From assembly GCA_031277445.1 (NCBI GenBank), contig JAITMH010000152.1, forward strand, positions 1-10,528: a DNA stretch of 10,528 bases, written 5' to 3'. The notes beneath the pieces were generated by a model that had not been told where the DNA came from, ran no database searches, and saw only the letters and a program-made list of their open reading frames with translations. Positions 5,599 through 10,528 of the stretch are shown here, piece by piece. The stretch's first letter is position 1. Each line of letters starts with the position of its first letter. Source of the DNA: Burkholderiales bacterium. Its GTDB lineage: Bacteria > Pseudomonadota > Gammaproteobacteria > Burkholderiales > Casimicrobiaceae. The translations under genes were made by a program, and so were the position numbers.

Positions 5599-6363
5599 AT
5601 GTCTGAATCTTCCTGGGGTTTTGCTCAATTTCTGGCGCAGACGGATGCCGTCGGCTTTTCCGTTTTGGTGGTTCTGACAGTGATGTCGCTCCTGTCCTGG
5701 TATTTGACCGCGTTCAAGCTTTGGCGTTACCTGCTGATTCGCGTGCGAAGCCGTGCGTTTCTCGCAGGTTTCCGGCAGGTGCGCCAACCTGTTGACGCGG
5801 AACGTTTGCGAATTTCTGCGAACGGAAACAATCCTTTCGCACGTCTTTTGGGCGAAGGGTTTCTGGCTTGTCGTTCCCTTCGGGAAGCGGAAGGAGAAAG
5901 CGGCAGCGCCCTGAAAAACGCCCCGAAAACGGAAGGGCAGGGATTCAAGATTGCTTCTCCCGACGATTACGTCAGCGCCGCGCTGGCGCATGGCGTTGCC
6001 AGAGAAGCGCACCGTCTGGAAAGCGGCATGACGTCGCTGGCTTCCATTGCGTCAACGGCGCCGTTCATCGGGTTGTTCGGAACCGTTTGGGCTATTTTTC
6101 ACGCCATGCAAGGCATTGCACTTTCGGCGCAGGCCAGCCTCGACAAAGTGGCGGGGCCGATTGGCGAGGCGCTTATCATGACCGCCTACGGCTTGTTCGT
6201 CTCCATTCCCGCTTTGCTGGCGTATAACGCTTTCGTGCGCTTGAACCGCAACTTGATTGGAGACATGGAACGCTTCGCGCATGCGGTGTTCGGCCTGTTG
6301 GGACTGGGCTTGTCTGCGAACGGCGTGACTTCAGATGCGACGAAAGCAGAAAAGGTGCGCTGA
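5599..6363 (+). CDS. exbB: ExbB proton-channel protein (MotA/TolQ/ExbB family)
   Basis: ExbB forms the pentameric inner-membrane scaffold of the proton-driven TonB motor. The 254-residue product has a first membrane segment at about 19-45, a cytoplasmic region of about 110 residues, and the two further membrane segments of the family domain: a SIASTAPFIGLFGTVWAIF segment and a GPIGEALIMTAYGLFVSIP segment, both typical of ExbB/TolQ and lining the pore. The cytoplasmic loop contains a low-complexity GESGSALKNAPKTEG stretch that looks like an insertion. The start at ATG 5599 has a poor ribosome-binding site; the leader is instead a short repeat (AGACAAAT, AGAAGCAAAT). It sits between tonB and exbD, with exbD starting 3 bp after its stop. 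TolQ is the alternative family member, but the tonB and receptor neighbours favour ExbB. Confidence 0.92.
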   Translation: MSESSWGFAQFLAQTDAVGFSVLVVLTVMSLLSWYLTAFKLWRYLLIRVRSRAFLAGFRQVRQPVDAERLRISANGNNPFARLLGEGFLACRSLREAEGESGSALKNAPKTEGQGFKIASPDDYVSAALAHGVAREAHRLESGMTSLASIASTAPFIGLFGTVWAIFHAMQGIALSAQASLDKVAGPIGEALIMTAYGLFVSIPALLAYNAFVRLNRNLIGDMERFAHAVFGLLGLGLSANGVTSDATKAEKVR

Positions 6364-6366
6364 ACC

Positions 6367-6792
6367 ATGGCTTACCATCCCCAGCTCAAGTACGACACGC
6401 CGCGTTCGGAAATCAACATGATTCCGCTCATCGACGTGATGCTGGTGTTGCTCATCATCTTCATCATCGCGGCGCCGCTTTTGACCCACGCCGTCAAAAT
6501 CGACCTGCCTGTGGCCGACAGCGCCACCGTAAACATGAAGCCGGAAACCATCCAACTCGGTATCAAGGCCGACGGGCAGTTTTTATGGAACGGCGAATCC
6601 GTCGAAGAAACGGAACTTGAAGCCATGATGCAGGAAGCGGCCAGCCGCGAACCGCTTCCTGAACTTCATCTCCAGGCGGATGCGACCACGCCTTATGAGT
6701 TTGTGGCGCGCACGATGGCGCGGGCGTCCCGTGCGGGACTGGAAAAAATCGGCTTTGTCAGCAAACCGGATGGGCAGACGCAAACGCAATGA
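6367..6792 (+). CDS. exbD: ExbD proton-channel protein (ExbD/TolR family)
   Basis: ExbD is the small rotor-like partner in the ExbB pore; its membrane-buried Asp carries protons. The 141-residue product has an N-terminal cytoplasmic tail ending in SEINMIPLIDVM, one membrane helix (about 19-40) with the essential Asp at position 23 (Asp25 in E. coli), and a periplasmic ExbD/TolR domain ending KIGFVSKP. Length is normal. It starts 3 bp after exbB, so it is co-translated with it. Its stop codon shares bases with the start of the next gene (ATGA), which ties that small protein into the same unit. No missing residue. Confidence 0.93.
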   Translation: MAYHPQLKYDTPRSEINMIPLIDVMLVLLIIFIIAAPLLTHAVKIDLPVADSATVNMKPETIQLGIKADGQFLWNGESVEETELEAMMQEAASREPLPELHLQADATTPYEFVARTMARASRAGLEKIGFVSKPDGQTQTQ

Positions 6793-7178
6793 TTCATAAC
6801 AAAAAATTGCGAAAACTGTCTTTGTGGCTGGTGGTTCTCTCCCTCCTGTCGGCATCGCTTGCGCCATCCATTACACGCATCCTCTTTGAACAAGACATTC
6901 CCTTGCCGGGATTTGAGAGCGGGCAATCGCTGTCCTCGAAAGTTGCCAGAGAAATTCCCGATTGCCATCCGGCGCCGGATTCTGACGGCGGCTTTCCCTC
7001 CGGACATTGCCTGTTCTGCTTTATAGCAGGTTGTCCGATTGAACTGACGCCTGTTGCGGTTGCTTCGCGCTTGTTCAGGATGGCGAAGCCGCCGCTTCCG
7101 CTGCTTGCGTTGTCCGTACCGTATGTTCAGCCCATCTGGGAACCCAACAGGGCGCGTGCGCCGCCCGCTTTTCTCTAA
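6789..7178 (+). CDS. DUF2946-like small Cys/His protein, probably linked to copper uptake
   Basis: A 129-residue protein whose ATG overlaps the exbD stop as ATGA, so it is almost certainly translated together with exbD. It has a positively charged start and one hydrophobic stretch (about 11-27), which could be a signal peptide or a membrane anchor. A Cys/His-containing centre follows: C59-H60, H73-C74, C77 and C82 (GHCLFCFIAGC), then a second hydrophobic stretch and an ARAPPAF tail. The HCxFC core and the RxPP end match what I remember of DUF2946 proteins, which are often encoded beside TonB-dependent copper receptors, for example next to oprC in Pseudomonas aeruginosa. The Cys/His pattern suggests metal binding in the periplasm or membrane, but the biochemical role is unproven. 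It lies between the motor genes and the receptor gene. Confidence 0.75.
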   Translation: MIHNKKLRKLSLWLVVLSLLSASLAPSITRILFEQDIPLPGFESGQSLSSKVAREIPDCHPAPDSDGGFPSGHCLFCFIAGCPIELTPVAVASRLFRMAKPPLPLLALSVPYVQPIWEPNRARAPPAFL

Positions 7179-7198
7179 GCCCCAACAGCGTTTTTGTT

Positions 7199-7227
7199 AC
7201 GACGCACGGATTGCATCCGTGCGTCGT
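7199..7227. promoter_or_regulatory. Perfect 12-bp-stem palindrome upstream of the copper receptor gene
   Basis: ACGACGCACGGA (7199-7210) is perfectly complementary to 7216-7227 across a 5-nt centre. It lies 52 bp before the receptor ATG, in the 101-bp gap after the DUF2946-like gene. There is no T-run on the 3' side of the hairpin on either strand, so it does not look like an intrinsic terminator. It could be an operator, or an mRNA hairpin that sets receptor level relative to the motor genes. No copy was noticed elsewhere in the window. Confidence 0.6.
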
Positions 7228-7279
7228 TATCGCCTTGCGCGTTTTATCCGCGCCGGGCATCTATGTTTGGAGAAAACAA

Positions 7280-9397
7280 ATGAATCATTTATTTCAACGC
7301 AATCCGACTCAGCGTAAGTCGCGTTGCTCATCCAGTTTACGCAGCCCGCCCTTTTCATGGCGGGGTACATTTTCATTCTTTTCATTGCTCGGTATTTTTT
7401 CATTTGCCGCATTGCCAGCTTTGGCCGCAGAGGAACAGAAGCCCGAAGCACCGGCGCCGACTTCGGAGGAGCAAACGCTTGATCCGGTCGTTGTCACTGC
7501 GTCGCCGATGGCCGATCCGTTGACCGTGGTCACGGATGCCAAAGCGCCGCGTCAACCGGTGCCGGCACACGATGGCGCGGATTATCTGAAAACCATTCCC
7601 GGCTTTACCGTCATTCGCAAAGGCGGCGCTGATGGCGATCCGGTTTTTCGCGGCATGGCCGGTTCGCGTCTGAACATACTGGCCGATGGTGAAATGATTC
7701 ATGGCGGTTGCGGCGGGCGAATGGACCCGCCGACGGCTTATATTTACCCTGAATCCTTTGACCGCATCACCGTTCTCAAGGGGCCGCAAAGCGTCGCCTG
7801 GGGGCCGGTTTCAGCCGGAACCGTGTTGTTCGAGCGCGATTTCAAACCCTACACAGAGCCTGATTACCGGCTGTTCGGCGGTTTGATGCTCGGCAGTTTT
7901 GGTCGCAACGATCAAGTGTTCGACGGACAAGTGGGCAACTCTAAAGTTTACGCCCGCCTGATCGGCACACGTTCGAGCATGGACGATTACAAAGACGGAG
8001 ACGGTCAGCGCGTGCATTCGCAGTACATGCGCTGGAGCGGTGGCGCAACGGTCGGTTGGACGCCGAACGACACGACACGTCTGGAATTGTCCGTCATCGC
8101 AAGCGATGGTGAAGCGGCTTACGCCGACCGTGAGCTGGATGGCTCCAAATTCGCACGCGAAAATGTCAGCCTGAAATTCGAGAAGAAAAAAATCTCCTCG
8201 TTCGTTGACAAGATCGACGCGCAGGTTTACTACAACTACATCGACCATGTGATGGACAACTACACCCTGATGAGCGAGCGACCGGCGACGAGACGGGTCA
8301 GCAACCCCGACCGGCGGACGACCGGCCTGCGGGTGAGCGGTGACCTCGTTCCGGGTGACATGTCGTTGCTCAAAGTGGGTGTTGACCAGCAAAGCAACCT
8401 GCACCGGGGGCGCGCAACTTCCAATCAGGACAGCAACCCTTATCGGAACATGAAGCGCGTGGATGACGCCGCATTCGACAACTACGGCATCTTCTCCGAA
8501 TGGACACAGTCGTTCACCGAAGTTGATCGGATGGTTGCCGGTTTGCGTGCCGATTTCTGGCGGGCGGAAGACAAGCGCACCACGGGTTCCACGGCGGGAG
8601 AAACCCGAAACAAAACGCTGCCCAGCGGTTTCATTCGTTATGAACGGGATTACGGCGAAGGCTCGACCGTTTTCGCCGGTTTGGGACACAGCGAACGTTT
8701 CCCCGATTTCTGGGAAACCATTTCGCAAAACAAACAAAGCGAAACCAGCGACAGCGCCTTCAACACCAAGCCGGAAAAAAACACGCAACTGGACATCGGC
8801 ACCGTTTACCGGATCACGCCGGATTTACAGTTGTCCGTGTCTGCGTTTTACAGTTGGATGCGCGATTACATCCTGATCGACAACACAAGGACGTTGAAAC
8901 CGGCAACATTGGTACGCAATGTCAAAGCGACAACCTATGGTGGAGAAGCCGGTATCAGCTATGCGTTGACCCGCAACCTGAGAAGCGGTGTCAGCCTGGC
9001 CTATGTGCGCGGCAGCAACAACACCGACCATACGCCGCTCGCGCAAATGCCGCCGTTCGACAGCCGTTTCACACTTGATTACGACGACGGCACCTGGTCG
9101 GCTGGCGCACTGTGGCGGTTGGTGGCTGCGCAAAACCGTTTCGACAGAGGCAGAGGAAACATTGCCGGTCAGGACATCGGCGAACCCACATCGGGATTCG
9201 GCGTGTTTTCGATCAACGGCGGCTATCGCTTCCGCAAGGACGTGTACCTCGCGGCAGGGATCGACAACGTGTTCAACAAAACCTACGCTGAAGCCATCAG
9301 CCGTTCCGGATTCATGGTACCCGGCTACGTTCAGACAATGCGCATCAATGAACCCGGGCGCTTTTTCTGGCTCAAACTCAACGTCAAGTTTGATTGA
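7280..9397 (+). CDS. TonB-dependent copper receptor (OprC/NosA type)
   Basis: An outer-membrane beta-barrel that binds copper outside the cell and imports it with energy from TonB. From ATG 7280 (GGAG 8 bases upstream) the product is 705 residues. The signal peptide is long, with a basic N-terminal part and cleavage probably near ALAA (47-50). A TonB box, DPVVVTA, is at 68-74. The plug domain contains DYLKTIPGF, FRGMAGSR and the subfamily hallmark GGCGGRMDPPTAYIYP. C144 and M148 (CxxxM) plus H323 and M325 (DHVMDNY) correspond closely in position and spacing to the copper ligands reported for P. aeruginosa OprC. The barrel ends RFFWLKLNVKFD. It follows the DUF2946-like gene and the TonB motor genes, which supports copper as substrate. 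An in-frame codon further upstream lies in the palindrome and was rejected as start. Confidence 0.92.
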   Translation: MNHLFQRNPTQRKSRCSSSLRSPPFSWRGTFSFFSLLGIFSFAALPALAAEEQKPEAPAPTSEEQTLDPVVVTASPMADPLTVVTDAKAPRQPVPAHDGADYLKTIPGFTVIRKGGADGDPVFRGMAGSRLNILADGEMIHGGCGGRMDPPTAYIYPESFDRITVLKGPQSVAWGPVSAGTVLFERDFKPYTEPDYRLFGGLMLGSFGRNDQVFDGQVGNSKVYARLIGTRSSMDDYKDGDGQRVHSQYMRWSGGATVGWTPNDTTRLELSVIASDGEAAYADRELDGSKFARENVSLKFEKKKISSFVDKIDAQVYYNYIDHVMDNYTLMSERPATRRVSNPDRRTTGLRVSGDLVPGDMSLLKVGVDQQSNLHRGRATSNQDSNPYRNMKRVDDAAFDNYGIFSEWTQSFTEVDRMVAGLRADFWRAEDKRTTGSTAGETRNKTLPSGFIRYERDYGEGSTVFAGLGHSERFPDFWETISQNKQSETSDSAFNTKPEKNTQLDIGTVYRITPDLQLSVSAFYSWMRDYILIDNTRTLKPATLVRNVKATTYGGEAGISYALTRNLRSGVSLAYVRGSNNTDHTPLAQMPPFDSRFTLDYDDGTWSAGALWRLVAAQNRFDRGRGNIAGQDIGEPTSGFGVFSINGGYRFRKDVYLAAGIDNVFNKTYAEAISRSGFMVPGYVQTMRINEPGRFFWLKLNVKFD

Positions 9398-9455
9398 GTT
9401 TGAGTTGATGATAAACCCACTCGGGTGTCCCTCTCCCGCTTGCGACTCATTCGTT

Positions 9456-9479
9456 CCCTCCCCCGCTTGCGGGGGAGGG
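9456..9479 (+). repeat. GC-rich palindrome (CCCTCCCCC arm)
   Basis: CCCTCCCCCGC pairs with GCGGGGGAGGG across a 2-nt centre, 58 bp after the receptor stop. It is followed by G-rich sequence, not T, so termination here is unlikely. Confidence 0.7.
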
Positions 9480-9536
9480 TTGGGGTGGGGTGGGGGCAGG
9501 AATCAGAGGTCAGGTGTCAGGAATCAGATTCCGTAG

Positions 9537-9562
9537 GGGCAGGTTTCAAACCTGCCCTTTTT
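9537..9562 (+). terminator. Intrinsic-terminator-like hairpin after the copper receptor gene
   Basis: GGGCAGGTTT pairs perfectly with AAACCTGCCC (9537-9557, very tight loop) and is followed by TTTTT at 9558-9562. It lies 140 bp after the receptor stop and is the best terminator candidate for the tonB operon. With the preceding GTAG it is also a member of the GTAGGGG palindrome family, so termination may be an acquired role. Confidence 0.55.
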
Positions 9563-9567
9563 GTATC

Positions 9568-9585
9568 TCACGCGAAGCCGCGAAG
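9568..9585 (+). repeat. CACGCGAAG array, short copy
   Basis: TCACGCGAA then GCCGCGAAG; two units of the 9-bp family seen at 584 and 3907. Confidence 0.7.
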
Positions 9586-9605
9586 AAAAATACTCCCTTC
9601 GCCCC

Positions 9606-9632
9606 GTCATTCCCGCGGAAGCGGGAATCCAG
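9606..9632 (+). repeat. GTCATT/AATCCAG palindrome, ATTCCCGC arm (dRS3-like)
   Basis: ATTCCCGC, loop, GCGGGAAT with flanks GTC and CCAG. The 20-bp ATTCCC-N8-GGGAAT core matches the dRS3 consensus I know from Neisseria. It faces the copy at 9709-9735. Confidence 0.8.
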
Positions 9633-9708
9633 GAAAGATGCTTTTCAAATACGAAAACCGTGTGTTTTTGCCGATGCAAAGATTTTGAAATTTGATGTTT
9701 TGGAAGGA

Positions 9709-9735
9709 CTGGATTCCCGCTTTCGCGGGAATGAC
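9709..9735 (-). repeat. GTCATT/AATCCAG palindrome, ATTCCCGC arm, inverted copy
   Basis: Reverse orientation of 9606-9632 (CTGG flank first, GAC last), with the same ATTCCC-N8-GGGAAT core. Together they bracket 76 bp of AT-rich sequence. Confidence 0.8.
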
Positions 9736-9747
9736 GCCATTTTGGTT

Positions 9748-9776
9748 TCACGCGAAGCCGTGAAGCCGCAGAGAAG
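9748..9776 (+). repeat. CACGCGAAG array, diverged copy
   Basis: TCACGCGAA, GCCGTGAAG, CCGCAGAGAAG; third unit diverged. Confidence 0.6.
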
Positions 9777-9786
9777 AACGATTCCT

Positions 9787-9804
9787 TCTCCCGCTCGCGG
9801 GAGA
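9787..9804 (+). repeat. GC-rich palindrome (TCTCCCGC arm)
   Basis: TCTCCCGC pairs with GCGGGAGA across 2 nt, followed by GGGGTAGGGGAGAGGG. Same style as the doublet before tonB. Confidence 0.7.
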
Positions 9805-9824
9805 GGGGTAGGGGAGAGGGCTTT

Positions 9825-9853
9825 CTGGATTGCTTCGCTTCGCTCGCAATGAC
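9825..9853 (-). repeat. GTCATT/AATCCAG palindrome, GCGAG-type arm
   Basis: On the minus strand it starts GTCATTGCGAGCGAAGCGAA and ends CAATCCAG. It shares the outer framework of the other copies but has a different, partly paired centre (ATTGC/GCAAT). Confidence 0.75.
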
Positions 9854-9864
9854 GCCGCTTGGTT

Positions 9865-9882
9865 TCACGCGAAGCCGCGAAG
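9865..9882 (+). repeat. CACGCGAAG array, short copy
   Basis: TCACGCGAA then GCCGCGAAG, nearly identical to 9568-9585; lies directly before the second 52-bp double palindrome. Confidence 0.7.
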
Positions 9883-9891
9883 ATGCGTTTT

Positions 9892-9943
9892 AAAGCCCCC
9901 TTTTGAAAGGGGGTGCCCGCCGAAGGCGGGCGGGGGTTTGTTG
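9892..9943 (+). repeat. GC-rich double palindrome, 52-bp direct repeat copy 2
   Basis: Same as 732-783 with two mismatches (TG for CC at 9904-9905). The two copies lie 9.1 kb apart in direct orientation. Confidence 0.85.
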
Positions 9944-9959
9944 CGGGCGAGACGCCCGC
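9943..9959 (+). repeat. GCGGGCG hairpin, direct-repeat copy 2
   Basis: GCGGGCG/CGCCCGC with a 3-nt loop, followed by GCTCC, as at 3982-3998. Confidence 0.75.
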
Positions 9960-9971
9960 GCTCCCAGAGCC

Positions 9972-9999
9972 GTCATTCTGCGCGAAGTCGCAGAATCCA
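9972..9999 (+). repeat. GTCATT/AATCCAG palindrome, ATTCTGCG arm, short loop
   Basis: ATTCTGCG, 6-nt loop, CGCAGAAT, then CCA. Same arms as 3864-3897 but five bases shorter in the loop. Confidence 0.8.
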
Positions 10000-10008
10000 T
10001 GCGGTTGC

Positions 10009-10031
10009 GGGCGGCAGATTGCCGCCCCTAC
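10009..10031 (-). repeat. GTAGGGG palindrome, CGGCA arm
   Basis: GGGCGGCA (10009-10016) pairs with TGCCGCCC (10020-10027), followed by CTAC. On the minus strand it reads GTAGGGG then CGGCA and its complement. Confidence 0.75.
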
Positions 10032-10054
10032 GCCAAAATCGTCACACCTTGTTT

Positions 10055-10077
10055 GTAGGGGAGGCAACCTGCCTCCC
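10055..10077 (+). repeat. GTAGGGG palindrome, AGGCA arm
   Basis: GTAGGGG, then GGGAGGCA pairing with TGCCTCCC (10059-10066 with 10070-10077) across a 3-nt loop. Same flank and geometry as 10009-10031 with a different arm. Confidence 0.75.
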
Positions 10078-10090
10078 GTTTACATTTTTT

Positions 10091-10117
10091 CTGGATTCCC
10101 GCTTTCGCGGGAATGAC
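10091..10117 (-). repeat. GTCATT/AATCCAG palindrome, ATTCCCGC arm (dRS3-like)
   Basis: Identical over its length to the copy at 9709-9735 and in the same orientation. It lies about 60 bp beyond the stop codon of the minus-strand surface-protein gene. Confidence 0.8.
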
Positions 10118-10179
10118 GGGGCGAAGGGGTATTTTTTTTCGTGCCTTCTCTTGACCTCTGATTCGTGGTTAACGTTTTT

Positions 10180-10528
10180 TCACCCTCTGCGTCCCCTGCG
10201 CCGGATGCTGACCGCCGCCAGTCCCGCCAGAAGCAAACCGAGCGCGGCGAGAGTGCCGTTTCCGGTTGTTGGGATGGAAGTGGCCGTGGTTGAGAAGAGC
10301 GGGTTGATTCGCAGCAACAGCCTGCCATCGCTGGTCGTCGAAAGGGTGTAAGCGTGACCATTGAGCGTACCGGTTTGCGAGGCCGCTGCCACAGTTCCGA
10401 TCAGCGTATCTGCGCTTATGAGCGTGATCTCATCCCCTATTTCCAAGGGAGCGCTTGTATCAATGATGCCCACGTTGACGGTGGCGCCGGTGATATCGGC
10501 TGTACCGATGACGTGGAGTTTTACGTTG
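10180..10528 (-). CDS. C-terminal fragment of a repetitive surface protein with sorting-type tail (5' end outside window)
   Basis: The minus-strand frame is open to the window edge and ends TGA at 10180-10182, giving 115 residues; a GTG at 10473 is internal. The visible part (ADITGATVNV, APLEIGDEITLISADTLIG, GRLLLRIN) has the short beta-strand, glycine-rich style of autotransporter passenger or adhesin repeats. It ends with IPTTG, then about 18 hydrophobic residues (GTLAALGLLLAGLAAV) and a basic tail RRRGRRG. Such a three-part tail directs proteins to a membrane-bound processing enzyme. IPTTG is one residue from the LPxTG sortase motif, and the layout also resembles IPTL-CTERM and PEP-CTERM signals of Gram-negative exosortase-like systems. 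Which one applies cannot be decided here. The protein is probably outer-surface or extracellular; its function is unknown. Confidence 0.7.
   Translation of the reverse strand, partial: NVKLHVIGTADITGATVNVGIIDTSAPLEIGDEITLISADTLIGTVAAASQTGTLNGHAYTLSTTSDGRLLLRINPLFSTTATSIPTTGNGTLAALGLLLAGLAAVSIRRRGRRG

Larger units (their letters stand above)
9398..10179. other. Gene-free spacer of 782 bp, dense in palindromic repeats
   Basis: No credible gene was found between the receptor gene and the convergent surface-protein gene. The stretch contains five GTCATT/AATCCAG palindromes, three GTAGGGG palindromes, three CACGCGAAG arrays, two CCCTCTCCC-type palindromes, a second copy of the 52-bp double palindrome, and a broken CACGAAA array next to the minus-strand gene (10134-10179). 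GAATCAGAGGTCA occurs at 9499-9512 and inverted at 10152-10164. The open frames here are made of repeat-encoded peptides. Confidence 0.8.

Noticed and set aside
5599..6792. TolQ-TolR instead of ExbB-ExbD
   Set aside because: The same families are involved, but the genes lie directly between tonB and a TonB-dependent receptor and there is no tolA, tolB or pal nearby.
7199..7227. Intrinsic terminator between the DUF2946-like and receptor genes
   Set aside because: The T-run lies before the hairpin on the plus strand, and neither strand has a T-run after it.
7811..8788. Open frame of 325 codons on the minus strand
   Set aside because: Lies entirely antisense to the copper receptor gene, which has clear family motifs over this stretch. 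Long antisense frames are common opposite GC-rich genes.
9456..9479. Intrinsic terminator right after the receptor gene
   Set aside because: The stem is strong but is followed by G-rich sequence with no T-run; the hairpin at 9537-9562 fits far better.
9398..10179. tRNA, rRNA or riboswitch in the long gene-free spacer
   Set aside because: All strong stems belong to the repeat families; no cloverleaf, CCA end or known aptamer core was recognised.

Overview
The window looks like a chromosomal segment of a Gram-negative proteobacterium, most likely a betaproteobacterium (Neisseriales, Rhodocyclales or a relative). The evidence is an oligoribonuclease gene (orn) divergent from an M48 protease-rsgA pair, a neighbourhood I associate with Betaproteobacteria, a complete TonB-ExbB-ExbD system with an outer-membrane receptor, and intergenic repeats resembling Neisseria Correia and dRS3 elements. 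The species cannot be named from the sequence.

Layout. 1-522 is the C-terminal end of a SulP-type anion transporter with its STAS domain. 523-908 holds only repeats. 909-3067 (minus) is a two-gene unit: an M48/Ste24-type membrane metalloprotease followed 5 nt later by the ribosome-biogenesis GTPase rsgA. 3138-3244 is a 107-bp Correia-like miniature element in the divergent promoter region. 3284-3829 is orn. 3830-4110 is again repeat-filled. 4111-4659 is a zinc-ribbon Nudix hydrolase. 4660-4875 holds a doublet of GC-rich palindromes.

The functional core is 4876-9397: tonB, exbB, exbD, a small Cys/His-containing DUF2946-like protein whose start overlaps the exbD stop (ATGA), and a TonB-dependent receptor of the OprC/NosA copper type. 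The receptor keeps both halves of the copper site known from OprC (CxxxM and HxM). The cluster therefore reads as a dedicated copper-import module: the receptor binds copper outside the cell, and its own TonB-ExbB-ExbD motor supplies the energy. A perfect 12-bp-stem palindrome lies just before the receptor gene.

9398-10179 (782 bp) has no gene and is packed with short palindromes, one of which has the form of an intrinsic terminator. 10180-10528 (minus) is the C-terminal end of a surface protein with a cell-wall/envelope sorting-type tail: an IPTTG motif, a hydrophobic segment and an arginine-rich end.

The most unusual layer is the repeats. Several palindrome families keep fixed flanking words while their paired arms differ between copies with compensating changes, and 9-bp periodic arrays occur between genes.
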